NCBI GenBank assembly: GCA_038496675.1
Contig: CM076654.1
Location: forward strand, 13,671,981-13,735,980
DNA length: 64,000 nt
Direction of reading: 5' to 3'
From: Rachycentron canadum
Taxonomy: Eukaryota; Chordata; Actinopteri; Carangiformes; Rachycentridae
The translations under genes were made by a program, and so were the position numbers. The notes beneath the pieces were generated by a model that saw nothing but the letters and a program-made list of their open reading frames with translations, was not told the DNA's origin and made no database searches. Of the stretch, positions 24,101 through 35,984 are shown piece by piece (position 1 is the stretch's first letter; every line of letters begins with the position of its first letter).

Positions 24101-27100
24101 TGTCATAGTAACAATGCTTACCTCTATCCTTGCCCAGATCTGCATTATGATACAAGATGGGTCTCCACTTTCACCAAATCCTACAAAGCCACATCACGAT
24201 TTGCATGAAAACCAAAGTAAGTACACAACAAAAACAAATCCCAGTGAAATCCACTTACTTTCTTCCACATCTTGTTTCATGTAGTCTAGAGATCGAGAAA
24301 AGGTTCCTCGTAACTCCTCTAACTCTTTGCTTGATTCTACAAAAACAGTAACACCATCAGCAAAAAACAATTTGGATTAGATTTTTTTCCTAATTGTTTC
24401 TGACACACAACGGCTCTCACCTTTACTGAAATCAACACGTCTCCTCAGGTAGTCGAGGTATGCCTGCCAAATTTCCACATAATCTGTAGCTTGAATGAAA
24501 CCTGCATTCAGCGCCTTCTCAAAAACATCTGCATGGAAGAAACAGGAACAGCGTGATAATAAGAAACAAGATCCAATACACCACTATAATGCTCTAGGAT
24601 ATCTTCCAATAAGTATGCTATTATTTAAAAACATATTCGAGATAGGTACAACTTTTCAACATCTATCACAACTCACAGCTAAAATATATGCTGTTTCACT
24701 AATGTTTGTCACAACAACAGTATATACACAAATATATGCACATAAAATAAATGAAAACAGCAACTGAGCTATGATTGTTCTTGTTACCTGAGATGATCTG
24801 ATGATCAGCTCCATGCCTCTCCAGAGCTAGAAGGTAGCTCTTCCACAGACCCATGGTCCAGGGGCAGTTCCTGACTGCGCGTTCATGAGTAGGAAGAACA
24901 AGGTCTTTGATCTTCAACTGACGATCCTAAACAGCCCAGGGAAGATAACGAAAAATAACAAAAAGGTTAAAAGAATCTTCAACAAGCTGCAACATTTATC
25001 ACTGATGATGGAAAGTGCCACTTCTACAAGCAACCACATTTTCCTTCTTTTACAAAAGTATATTAATACAAACTGTGTGTACAAATTATTAACTACAATT
25101 TATCAAGACAAGCTCTACACAAGCTGCAACACTTTGATCATAGTTGTTCAGCCCTTGCTGGCAGACAGAACTGGCAAGTTTTAGGAACCAAATAGGATCA
25201 GTCCAACTGGGAGGTAATGGCATGTGGCATGTGCATCGCTACACAGCAAACATCATAGTCTGACTGAGAGGCAGCGCCATACCAAACACTGACCAGTACT
25301 CACAAGATAGGTGGTGTATTTTGCCCACATGTCTGGTACCAGGCAGTTCTCTGCCAGGGCCCGCTCAAAGATTAACTGGATCCGTGCCGGGTCACCCTCC
25401 TTTAGTTCAAAGTCAATGTAGGTTTGATACTCTGCCAGCTTTGGAGGTTCTGCTACCAGCTGTAACAAGACAACAGCATGCACGTGATATACACAGAAAA
25501 AGCTATGCAAGTCTTAGATAATCTTTTAGCCAGAGTCTTTATTGCAAGTTACCAGTGACTCTTCAAAAGATCTGCACTTCTCCATCTGCTGCAAAGCTTT
25601 TTTGTACTGATGTATGACTGTCTCAGACACTCCATGTTCAGACCACTCCACATACTCTGCATAGGTGGCTTCCATGTCTACAAAGCAACAGAGAACATTT
25701 ATCTTAAAATTGCAATTTTTTAAAAATATTTTCAATTAAGATACACACACCACATGAAGTAGTTAGGGGTAGTAATCATAAAGTAGTAATCTCTAGTAGT
25801 AATCTCTGCCCCAAATTTAAGTTTTCAATTTAACAAGTGAGAATTTCAGACAAAATAGAGTTTCAGACATTACAAAAATGCCCCTGGTCTCTATTCAGCT
25901 GGGCAAAATTAAAAAAAATAGAATAAAATACACAATACTAGATCTGAAGACTAAGTCTCATGAAACAACCTGAAAGAATGTTCAGAGGCTGAGTAAGAGT
26001 ACTTTCTCTGCCTAAATCTGTATGGTATTTCAAGGATGCATCACATAAATGTTACTTCTAACTTCCCAAAAGGCATCGATATCTTTTTTAAATGGGCTAA
26101 TTCACAGTTTTTGAGGTGGGCCATTGCCATGACATACAGTTATCACAACAGGAATCCTGCCCAATTTACAACAACCCGTCTGGACAGAAGAGGCATCATG
26201 CTCACCCATTAAGGGGACGGCCAGCTGGCGGCGAAACAGTGTATGGATTCGCTCAAGCTGTGTGTTCAGCAGCTCCTGCTCCTCGCGACTGGGAATCCTG
26301 CCAGGGGGAGGCTGAAAGGAAGCAGCAGAGAAAATTGTGTCAAAATTTAGCAAAGGCACATTTAATCTAATATCAAAGCAATTCAATACTGAAAGTATTT
26401 TTATTTATTCTACATCAGTGGATTATCATTCAAAAGCATGATTTGGTAACCTGACAGAGACAGATGAGGCTGATATTATCTTCCCATATATTCTGTACTA
26501 CAGTACAGTTAGTGTGTTTCATTAAAGTGTCTGTCTTGAGTTATTCAATATAACTTTTGAGACTGGATCATTAAAAATAAAGTCTTCCTCTCAAACGGCA
26601 ACGAAAACAGAGTATGGGTGACCACTAATAAGAGCTCTACTACTGATGGAAATACAAACCTGTACTGTCGACAGAATGGCATTCTCAAACTCCCTGTACG
26701 CTTCCCACACTGTCTGTCCTTTGGTCATGTGAAGCCCCACAGCTGTCACGGCTCTTTCAAAGATGGATCTCACCTTGTCTATCCCACCTGGTGAGCCCAT
26801 GCCACCAATTGAATACTGAGCATATTCAAGCCAGATATCTGGACCTGGATGTAAAGACACATATATAAATGTTAATGCTATGTAAGAAGAGAATGTCAAA
26901 TCAAAGGCTGTAACAATTGTGCACTGCACTCACAGATATAGTCTTTCACAGCTCTCTCAAAAAGTTCATAAACTTTCTCCCGGTTTGGCTCGTCCTCAGT
27001 CACACGGATCTCATCCTTAAGCCAATCCAACCAGATCTCTGCAGGATTAAACAAAATGTGATTTCACAAACAATGCAGTGTCAATTGATTCTTCTGACTA

Positions 27101-29015
27101 CAAAATCATATTAGACATACACCAACCTTCAGTGAGAGGGAAAAGTTCACTCATTTTCTGCCTTGCCTTTCGCAGTCGGAAAAGTTCTCCTTCTTGTTTC
27201 AGTAGTTTGATGAGATCCACATGGCAATTGTAGTCAAAAGCATTGATCGACAGCTGAAAATCACACAAATATGAGAGGGAAATAATACAATTAATTTATA
27301 CAATTAAATATATCCTAATTAATTCATGCCTTTTCTGTATTCATTTAATGGCGGCCATGTGATAGACTGGGGACCTGGGTGCACCCTGCTCTCGTCCAAT
27401 GTCAGGTGGGATTGGCTCCAGGCCCCCCACGACCCTGACAGATAAGTGGTATATCTAATGTTGGTAAGGTTGGTGTATGTCTAATATGAATTTGCAGATA
27501 GCAGATGGATGTATTATTTGGCTGGGACTTCTTACCATTGCCAATTTAAATTAAATTCAACTGAAATTATTGAGAACTGGTACATTACTTGTTAAAAATG
27601 CACTAAAATCTAAGACACAAACAGCTTCAAATAAGGGACAAAAAGATGCACAAGATGCAAGAGAAAGTAGATGCACCACAAATGTAAATACATTACATAC
27701 AGTTGCTAGTTCATTAGCTACATCTGGTGAAAACTAGTGAAATGTAATTGAACACACCCTGCTATAAATTCTAATATAACTGACATGCTATATATAATCA
27801 TCAGGCAACTATTGGATTTAAAAAAAAATACCCAAAAGTAAACTTCTTAATTTTAAGGATTTGCTGTTTTTCTTTGATTTATGTAAATCAATAATTTTGG
27901 GGTTTCATACTGTTTATTAGAGAAAGCAAGCTATTTTTGAGACACCGCCTTCTTCAGCTACATTTTATGAATTTGATTAATGCAGAAAACCACTGACTGA
28001 TTAATCATTAATGAATTGTTAGTTGCAGCCTTAAATTCTGCCTGTGTAATGATTTTCAGACTGTCTTTGTTGTTCACCGTTTCATTGTGGTCATTTTGGA
28101 GGCTGTACTTGTGCAGTGCTATTATACTGTGTTATTCTGAGATGTGTTCCTAATGTTTTATTTATAGCAGTGAGGGCAGACTGAATATTAAGAGACACCT
28201 TTCAGATTAACACAACACCACCATAGGTTACAGCCTCCCCAACAACTCCCTGAAACAGTGAACAACAAAAACTGTACATTTGACTGCATCAGTTTGAGGT
28301 GTTTGTAACATAAGAAAAGCTGCAGCGACGATGTCGACTTGGTTTTGTTTTGGTTTTCGTGGAGGCAGAGTACACAGTCCTTATTGTATGTAATGAGACT
28401 TTATTAATCCGACAGATTCAACAACTTAAACGTGACGGCCGACTAAGTTAGGACAGTGTGTACTTTCTACACTTGTGTCCGTCCTGTCTGACCACACATG
28501 AAGCTGTGATGCCACACTGGGCTGAGGTGGTGAAAAGACGCATGTGTTACCAGACGAGCCATTAGCATCACAGATTAGCAGGTCAGCTAATCACGACAGC
28601 CCTGTGAATGGCGTAGATCACATGCACCCTTCTAACTGTTTTGGTTGACAGCAGCTAACGTTACCATGTATCCCGTTTCTACTAAACCACAGCGGGACCG
28701 AGCAGCTCACAGCCTGAGAGCTGCTGTTGTTGTAGTTGACTGTTTACCGCCCATTCATTCTCATTAGCTCGTCGGCTAACGCCAGTTAACTGCTTGGCTT
28801 GGTTGTTGGCTAATTACCTGCTCCTCCAAGCGCTGGATTTCGGCTTCATTTTCCTTCTCGTCTTCAGACGAATCGTCCTCCTCGTCGTCTGTATTTTCTA
28901 CTCCCATACCCTCCTCTTCCTCGTCGTCCGACTCCATTTCTCTCTCCTCCATCCCCGCATCTTCCTCCTCCATATCTTGCAACTGCGTTTGCTCTGCGTT
29001 GCTTGACGCTGCCAT
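21164..29015 (-). CDS. sart3: SART3: U4/U6 snRNP recycling factor
   Basis: Nineteen exons, in order of translation: 28818-29015, 27127-27253, 26934-27038, 26660-26844, 26206-26311, 25553-25677, 25304-25459, 24788-24926, 24421-24528, 24259-24336, 24122-24180, 23824-23933, 23603-23715, 23441-23517, 23183-23354, 22639-23096, 21786-21938, 21445-21632, 21164-21356. All are GT-AG and the frame is continuous: 949 residues (human 963). An acidic N-terminus is followed by HAT helical repeats (about 100-560), a basic nuclear-localisation stretch (about 565-605), RRM1 (about 686-760; CSVFISNLAY, KGYCYVQFE) and RRM2 (about 784-860; HKIFISGLPF, GLAYVEFG, the latter opening exon 18). The C-terminal SNSDFARMLLNK is the LSm-binding motif. 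SART3 re-anneals U4 with U6 and recruits USP15/USP4. The start at 29015 has a good context (aacATGG); an in-frame ATG also exists at 29231. Confidence 0.96.
27254..28817 (-). other. sart3: sart3 intron 1 with dispersed repeats
   Basis: A 1.56-kb intron. About 27345-27450 carries 'gtgatagactggggacctgg' and 'gggattggctccaggccccc', a fragment of a repeat common in fish. About 27935-28035 ends in 'gaattgttagttgcagcctt', the end of another dispersed repeat with alternating attaat phrases. No exon or RNA gene was recognised. Confidence 0.6.
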
Positions 29016-29237
29016 GTTGGAAAGGCTGTCTGCCTGGTAACAACCTAACAAGCCAGCGGCGGCTCCGTGAGAGGCGGAGCTGTTCACGGAGCCCGCCGAG
29101 GATCCTCTAACCTGTAACGGCCACTGTGAGCCACTAGTAGGGGCTCCTTCGTCGGAGAAACCTCCCTTTCCCGCTTGTTTGTCAACAAAAGCTCGTCTTC
29201 CCACTCGTTGATTTCCGTTCGTCGTCGGCATCTGAAC
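29016..29237. promoter_or_regulatory. Divergent (head-to-head) sart3/iscu promoter
   Basis: The two start codons are only 222 bases apart on opposite strands, in a GC-rich, CpG-containing segment without an obvious TATA box. Both initiation regions read AACATGGC(A/G)GC, which matches the YY1 consensus (AAnATGGCGGC). The iscu copy at 29236-29246 is an exact match; the sart3 copy at about 29007-29017 on the minus strand differs at one base. A short shared CpG promoter is typical of housekeeping gene pairs. Confidence 0.75.
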
Positions 29238-30798
29238 ATGGCGGCCGTCTCCTTACGAAACTCGGCGACCTCGCTGCTGTTGCTCCGCCGGAGGTTGACG
29301 AGCCCGGGGCTGACTGCTCTCTGTTCATATCACAAAAAGGTAACCGACTAAAAAAGTTTTCAGACTGTGTTTGTAACCAACCACCGACTGTTAGCCAGCG
29401 TCGTACGCCTGTTTGTTTACCTGCAGCTAACTTTACCACCATCTCCCTGACTCGTCACCCAAAACAGAGCAGTTTATAGCTTTCTCCCCTGTGACTCTCC
29501 TGCAGGTGGTGGACCACTATGAAAACCCAAGAAATGTGGGGTCTCTAGACAAAAACTCCAAGAATGTGGGGACTGGTTTGGTGGGTGCACCAGCCTGCGG
29601 TGATGTAATGAAACTTCAGGTAAGTTGTAGGTCAAGAGCAGGTATCGCAGCCCAGTCTCTGCTGCCATGACTGTAAACTCCCACTGTATCACTGGCTGTT
29701 TGGACCTGTTGTCTTTGGCAGATCCAGGTGGATGAAAAGGGCAAGATTGTGGACGCAAAATTCAAGACATTTGGCTGCGGATCAGCCATTGCCTCCAGTT
29801 CTTTAGCCACGGAGTGGGTGAAGGGGAAGTCGGTGAGTTGGTTCAACAGTAAAAAAAAAAAAAAAAAGTTTAAGTTTTTGATGGTTAGTTAGTTTGTGAT
29901 CTGGTTATTCTTCTTTCACCATGTAGGTCGATGAAGCTCTGAGGATAAAGAACACAGATATTGCCAAAGAACTCTGCCTTCCTCCAGTCAAGCTCCATTG
30001 CTCCAGTAAGTTAAAACCAAAGCAGACAAGTGCTCACTGTTGTGCAGTTAGTGACATTATAGACTCAGAAACTTAAACATGATGAATTGAAGGGAGAACA
30101 AACAGTACAGTGTCTCAGTAAGACACCATGATCCTCCTTCATAGCATGAATGCTTCTTGACATATATGATTGACGAGTTTAGTATTCGTCAGTCCAAAGT
30201 TTGACGGTTTTGCATTTGACACATTCATTTAATCTGCCATAGGTGTCCATTTTTCATACTCACTAAATATTCATTATTCATGTCTTGTATAGAAATATGT
30301 GCTTTCTTATGTTCAATCATTTATTTAGCTTTTTATGTAATTTGTTTGAAATTTGTCCAATTGCTGAACACTACATTTACTCATGTCCAATTACACCAGG
30401 ATATGTGTAATCGGACATGAGGCAATGTAATAAATCTATGAGCAGGGTTTTTATGTAATATGAGCAACATTGCAATGGAATACCATTATTATTTTGATTA
30501 TTTAATTAATTGGATTAGCCATAACTAGATTCTTGATGGTTTTATAGTCTATTTTTCAGAAAATGTATGTCAAAATAAATATCATTATTCTGATATAAAA
30601 GTATTTTTAAGATTTTATTCTTGTCACACAGTGAAACCAAAGTTTTTCAGTTTGCAGTTAAAGTCATTAAAATGTTTCTAAAACCTCCTACTTCCTTTTC
30701 TTTTAGTGCTTGCAGAAGACGCTATAAAAGCAGCGCTGTCAGACTACAGAATAAAACAAGAGGACGAGAAGAAGGAACATGTCAAAGCCAGCAGTTAA
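29238..30798 (+). CDS. iscu: ISCU: mitochondrial Fe-S cluster scaffold
   Basis: Exons 29238-29339, 29506-29619, 29722-29832, 29927-30005 and 30707-30798 give 165 residues (human 167). Residues 1 to about 34 are Arg/Ser/Leu-rich, a mitochondrial presequence cleaved on import. The scaffold domain keeps the cluster ligands C65 and D67 (GAPACGD), C91 (FGCGSA) and C134 (LHCSM), and the LPPVK chaperone-recognition motif at 127-131 that binds the HSPA9/HSCB system. ISCU receives sulfur from the NFS1-ISD11-ACP complex with frataxin and ferredoxin, and builds [2Fe-2S] clusters. The gene diverges from sart3 and converges on the LRR gene downstream. Confidence 0.97.
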
Positions 30799-31392
30799 TA
30801 TGTTGTTATTAACTGTCCAGTATGGTGTATCCCACTTATATTTTAGCACCAGTTGATGTCTCGCAGCCATGTAGTGCTGTATAGAAGATGAGTTGCTATA
30901 ATATTACATCAGGTCTTGTACCCTTCTGGGAGTTTTAAAGCCTTTAAAATTCTCCATATTTGTGGGGTCAGTCTCTTGAATCCAAGCCAGGATCCCATAT
31001 GTTCAAGTGCCAGGTGTTAATGGTGTTTATGGATTTATTTCATCAGATGATCAGAAATGTTTATTAATTGATTGATTTCAGCGGTGGAATGAATGGTGAA
31101 TATTAACTTTAACTTTGATTAATTAACTTGATCCTTAAAAACAACAGAGTTCAACAGTTTTCCATGAATGCAGCACTTTTTTTTTTTTTTTACACTCAGA
31201 GCAAATACATTATAAATCAAGGTCTGTTTTTGTTCTGTATATTTTTGGGATTTAAACTTTATTTTCAGTATGATACTGCATTTAAGTAACAGCTAGTGTA
31301 CACGTACAAAACCATAATACAGAAAATTGTATGAGACTGTGTTTTTTATGAATTAAATGATTAAATACATTTTCAGTGTGTCTTTGCTGATG
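30799..31392. other. Convergent 3' ends of iscu and the LRR gene
   Basis: Only 594 bases separate the two stop codons. ATTAAA on the plus strand near 31354-31365 could end iscu, while AATAAA on the minus strand at 31258-31263 could end the LRR gene. If both are used, the transcripts overlap by about 100 bases. A T run lies at about 31179-31191. Confidence 0.45.
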
Positions 31393-32778
31393 TCATCCAC
31401 CAGATCCTGAATCCAGCGGAGCCACCCTCTGTTGGCGCAGAAGTACCTGTTTCAATACAAGCAGCACTGCCAGCATTAGCAGAGCTACTAACACACATAA
31501 CACAGCGAGCAGAGAGATGATCACTGCAGAGTCTTGTTGTGTGAACGGTTGTGGGTCAGGAGTGGGCCATGCTGCATCTCTGTTCGTAGAAAGCAAAGGC
31601 CGTGTCCCCTCAGCAGAGGTTGCATTACTCTGAAGATACTGACCCGTAAAGTTCTCTCTGCATTTCTGTTCCTCATCAGGAAGAGAGCTATTTAAATGGG
31701 ATGGGCTCACAGATTGTGTTTTATTTAGGATTAAACACGCTTCATAAGTGAGGGTCTCTAAAGTGTAGTGTTCAAGTGATACACAAGTGTTGGAAACATC
31801 AACAGTTTCTGTTGATATTCGCTCTGACAAGTCTCCCATATTCCCCTTGTTTTTTAAGAAGCTTTGTGCTGTTGGCTCCATTGTCAGCATTTCAAACATT
31901 TCCTCCAGTGCAGAGTTAAGGTCTGGATGCGTCCTTTCATTTGACTTCATGACATGAGGACATATAGCCATGACAGATAGGTTCAGAAGCAGACGGTGGG
32001 CGAGATGGACCGGCTCAGTGCACACCAAGTCTGTGGCCATCTTCAGCCTACCGTTCAGCAGCCAGCGGTAAAGATACAGAATGTCACACTCGCACGCCCA
32101 CAGGTTGTTGTTGAGGTCTACAGATCTGAGACGCGGCAGGCTGTCAAAGGCTCTCTCTGGGACTGAGCGAAGGCAGTTGCTGTTGATCCTCAGGACCTGC
32201 AGGTTGACCAGAGCAGACAGGGAGGGCAGGTCCAGGGCTGAGATGCAGTTAGCTGAGAGGTCTAAATGGGTGAGTGATGAAGGGAGATTCAGAGGGAGGC
32301 TTGTAAGCCTGTTTCCTTTCAGTGTCAGGACCTGCAGCTTGTTAAGACCCAGAAGTGCCCCAGGCTGGATGGCACGGATGTGATTATCCTCCAGATCCAG
32401 ATGAGTGAGGTTTCCCAGCTGCCTCAGGGCACCTGCAGTGATGTAAGTGATGCGGTTCTCTTGCAGCAGCAGAGACTCTAGGCTGGGAGGGAGGCCACGG
32501 GGGAAGCGGGCCAACAGGTTATGACTGAGACTGAGCTCCTGGAGGCTGGAGAAGGGCTGGAGCAGGTGGTCCACATTACAGAGCTGGTTCCTGGCCACAG
32601 ATAGAGCTGAGGTGCTGAGAGGGACAGAGCGAGGAAGTGATCTGAGACCCAGGGACTCGCACAAAACGAGAAGTCCTGGACGAGGACAGCAGCAGCCCGG
32701 AGGACAGAAGGACATTCTGAGGCAGGCTTGTGGACAGATGTAGAGAACCAGTAGGACACAACATCTGCACCAAAGCAT
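31393..32778 (-). CDS. Leucine-rich-repeat type I membrane protein, unidentified
   Basis: A 461-residue protein in one coding exon. A Cys-rich signal sequence (about 1-20) leads to an LRRNT cap (CPPGCCCPRP, 25-34). Six to eight LRRs follow from about 57 to 223, with LxxLxLxxN cores such as LQELSLSHN, LTHLDLEDN and LQVLTLKGN. The LRRCT cap (WACECDILYLYRWLL, about 227-241, with more Cys to 273) precedes a Ser/Thr-rich juxtamembrane stalk with several NxS/T sequons. One transmembrane helix spans about 418-447, with a short 14-residue cytoplasmic tail. The architecture resembles the LRTM/GPIb-type adhesion proteins. The start is fixed by an in-frame TGA six bases upstream and an acceptor at 32784/32785. 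A likely noncoding first exon ends at 33332 (AATG|gtaagt). I do not recognise the ortholog. Confidence 0.85.
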   Translation of the reverse strand: MLWCRCCVLLVLYICPQACLRMSFCPPGCCCPRPGLLVLCESLGLRSLPRSVPLSTSALSVARNQLCNVDHLLQPFSSLQELSLSHNLLARFPRGLPPSLESLLLQENRITYITAGALRQLGNLTHLDLEDNHIRAIQPGALLGLNKLQVLTLKGNRLTSLPLNLPSSLTHLDLSANCISALDLPSLSALVNLQVLRINSNCLRSVPERAFDSLPRLRSVDLNNNLWACECDILYLYRWLLNGRLKMATDLVCTEPVHLAHRLLLNLSVMAICPHVMKSNERTHPDLNSALEEMFEMLTMEPTAQSFLKNKGNMGDLSERISTETVDVSNTCVSLEHYTLETLTYEACLILNKTQSVSPSHLNSSLPDEEQKCRENFTGQYLQSNATSAEGTRPLLSTNRDAAWPTPDPQPFTQQDSAVIISLLAVLCVLVALLMLAVLLVLKQVLLRQQRVAPLDSGSGG

Positions 32779-32834
32779 GACTCACTGTGAGAAATAACGG
32801 AGGAGAGACAACCAAGTTAGGCACACCAGACTGT

Positions 32835-32881
32835 ATTAAGTGGGGCATCAGATTGTTTCCCAATCTGATGCCCCACTTAAT
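32835..32881. repeat. Perfect inverted repeat, 21-bp arms and 5-base loop
   Basis: Left arm 32835-32855 (ATTAAGTGGGGC...GATTG), loop TTTCC at 32856-32860, right arm 32861-32881, with no mismatch. It lies about 50 bases upstream of the splice acceptor of the LRR coding exon, inside the probable 5'UTR intron. Confidence 0.97.
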
Positions 32882-35787
32882 TTAACTAAAAGAGGGGTGA
32901 GCACTCTACATTAAGGTACCCCCCCACAAAGGGCTTATAAATTGTAATTGAATGCTTTAATGCTGTTAAATAGATAATTTACTAATGCCTTATAGATCAG
33001 CTATGAGACGAGAACTTGATGGATCATAACAGTTTTTATTTAAAGTATTTGCTTTTGCTGTTGGTTTAACTGATGTTAGAAACCTATGACCCACAAGTGA
33101 TGACCTGCAGAGATCTTGGTTTGTTCCCATTTATGGATATATATGGATATATCTATAACTAAGTTGATGGCTTAGTAAAAAGTGACTTGCACCCAAAAAT
33201 AATTTCCCACAACCTGACAAATCAAAAGTTGCTCATGTCACTTATTTACTTATTAACAATTACTAACAACTAATTAAGGGTGACTTATTCAAAAGTGGTA
33301 CCAAAAAAGAAATAAAGGCCTGAGCACTTACCATTCTTCTGTTCCTGTATTATCTACTCCTCTGAAGAGATGGGCAGTCATGTTTCCCCATGGTCCTCAC
33401 ATGATTCAGTGTCTCTAAAGAAAACCACTGAGAATTCCAGGCAGATGCTCATCAAAGTTTAACGACAGCCTTAAGGTGCTGTATTACCTATTCTGGATCC
33501 TCTTCACCATTCAAATTGATTGAGAGGCCCCTATCTGTCAGTGATAGACACTGAAGAGAAGAGATACTGTGTTCAACAAAAAAAGGAAGACGGAAACAAC
33601 ACGTCACAAATATTTCCTCATCTGCAGTCACCCCAGGTATCTAAGAGTCAAAGGGACAGTGAATCTGGTATATGTGCACAGTGAGCGAGATGCTGCTGGC
33701 TGGTCCTGTATCTGTATGTCTTGTGGTGGGAAGAGTGAAAGTGAAGGGGTAGTATTTTCTCGAATTATTTAGCACCTCATCGACAAAAGAGCTGGCAATC
33801 TGACCCCTGCTGCCAGGCTATGTCACGGCTCACGTTTCAGCTGTCACAGGATTTACATGTGCTTTTTAGCTGGTGTGCTGTCACCTTTGATGTTTGATCT
33901 TTGGCAAGTTTATGCTTCGTTGTATTATTTAGTTTTAGATATGTTCTGATTGTAGCCACATGAAGATGGAAGTGGTAAATATAGAAAGAAAAGCATTAAC
34001 ACACACAGCTGATAAATCTACATTAGTTCTATTCACATGAGGGCAGTGTTTCACTGCTTGTTCAAAATATGGAGCAGAGAAGTTAAAGTTGTTTGACTTA
34101 ATGTTTGAATTTCCCTGGAACAAATCAGTGTCTCAGAGATTTATTTAGACAATCCATGAGCTCTTGTTTTGCAGCGAAAGCTCAGCATGTATCTGGTTTA
34201 CTGATGTTAAAATATTTAAACAATCTTGTACAGTAGCCAGTGAAGGACAAAGGGGGCTCTCTTCATCTCCAAGCTCTGATACCTTCTGCCGACCTTGTGT
34301 CTGGGTGCGATGGTGCCAGCCGGCATTCAGAAAACTGTTAGTGTTGCAGTGTTGTGTGTGCATATCTTGGGCTTAAAATGTGAAGTTAAAATACAGCATG
34401 TGTCTCCACAGAGTGGACTTCATAAATACGACATCTTGACAGGATGAAGCTTAAAATTACAGATTCCCAAGTTAAACATAATGTGTATGTAGAGAGCATC
34501 CTCTTTTTTTAGACCCTCCTTGCCTTGTCTTAGGTTTCTTCGGGGTTGTATTTATGTATCACCAGGGCACTGCTTTTACCAATATTCCTTGCTACATTTT
34601 CAATAATGACAGAAAAATCATTACCAACACTTTTATTAATAATAAGAAAAACAAAATTGTCATTTTGTAAACAATAAAACTGTCACTTACAGAGGAAGCA
34701 TCTGTCTGGAAACATCTGAGGAAAAAATCAAATCTGAGGTTCAGCGGAAAAGAGTATTTCAACATGACAAAGTTGTGGCCCATAAATCACACAAAATGTA
34801 TATCACACATTTATTCTCTGAATCATAAACTTCAGTAATGGGACAGGGATTTGGATGATCTTCTCCAGTGCAATCTGGACATAAATCAAATCAAATCAGA
34901 TAAATACCAAATACACACTTCCATGCTTTTGATTTTTAAACACGTTCTTAGCTTCTTTGCCACTGTGAGTAAAACCTGTTACAGCAGCAAAACAGACCAA
35001 CTCTCTGTCCCTGTATTCAAGTTCATGACTCATTACAAATCATTACTTTAAGAATAGAAATCATAATTTATCTTATACAGACGTGTTACTTATTTAGAAA
35101 AACTCAAACCATTATTCACAAAGTTTTTATACCAAAAAAAGCCTGCTTTAAATGTACATGCCAGTGGATGGCAGATCAAAATTATCACCCAATAAATATG
35201 TAGACAAATAGGTAGTAGATATATGTATGTTTTTTCTTCAGCTACACAGAAATAACACAAATTGTACTTTTGGTATAAAGCTTTGTCAAATAGGTTCTTA
35301 AAGTAAAATATAATATGATATGACATAAAACAATATTATGCAAACAAAATTAGGTAAATATGAATGTAAAAGTAAAGAGAATGTTTTTCTATCCAGTCCA
35401 ACAAGTGACGTTTACTGGCATCTTTTTTGCTTTATTTACAGCACCAAAGATTTTTCTCTAAATGACTGATGACTGATTCAGCCAAAGGCTCTTAGCTGCT
35501 AAAAAGATTAAGTGGCATACAGCAGGACAGACTGAGGAGATTCCTTAGTCTTGGCAGGCATATGGAGTAATACATCTCTGTGTTAAAAACACATGAACAT
35601 CATGAACATCAATTCTATTTGGCAAATATGGGAAATTAAGATCCTCTGTTTTTACTTTAAGATTTTACTTTTTTCATGTTATTCTCTCTCTTTTAATAAA
35701 ACAAAACAAACAAGCTGTATATCATGAAGTGATGCAACCGTAATAGCAAAATGGTCTAACAATCACTGATAAAAACAAAAGGATTAA

Positions 35788-35817
35788 CTACTTCAGCAAA
35801 CAGCTTTGCTGAAGTAG
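35788..35817. repeat. 13-bp perfect hairpin
   Basis: CTACTTCAGCAAA, a 4-base loop (CAGC), then the exact reverse complement. It lies downstream of tmem119. Confidence 0.9.
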
Positions 35818-35984
35818 CTTTGCCCACATCTCCATATCTCCCCCATAAGAATCTTTACATGAATCAGAAATGTTGAGATGTGCTTGAAGATGTAGGTATC
35901 ATTTGTAAACTTGTGCAAATACATTTCATTATTTGCTTTCTGTCCACATATCTTCTGTTTTGTTGTGTCCCAGATGGGAAAAAA

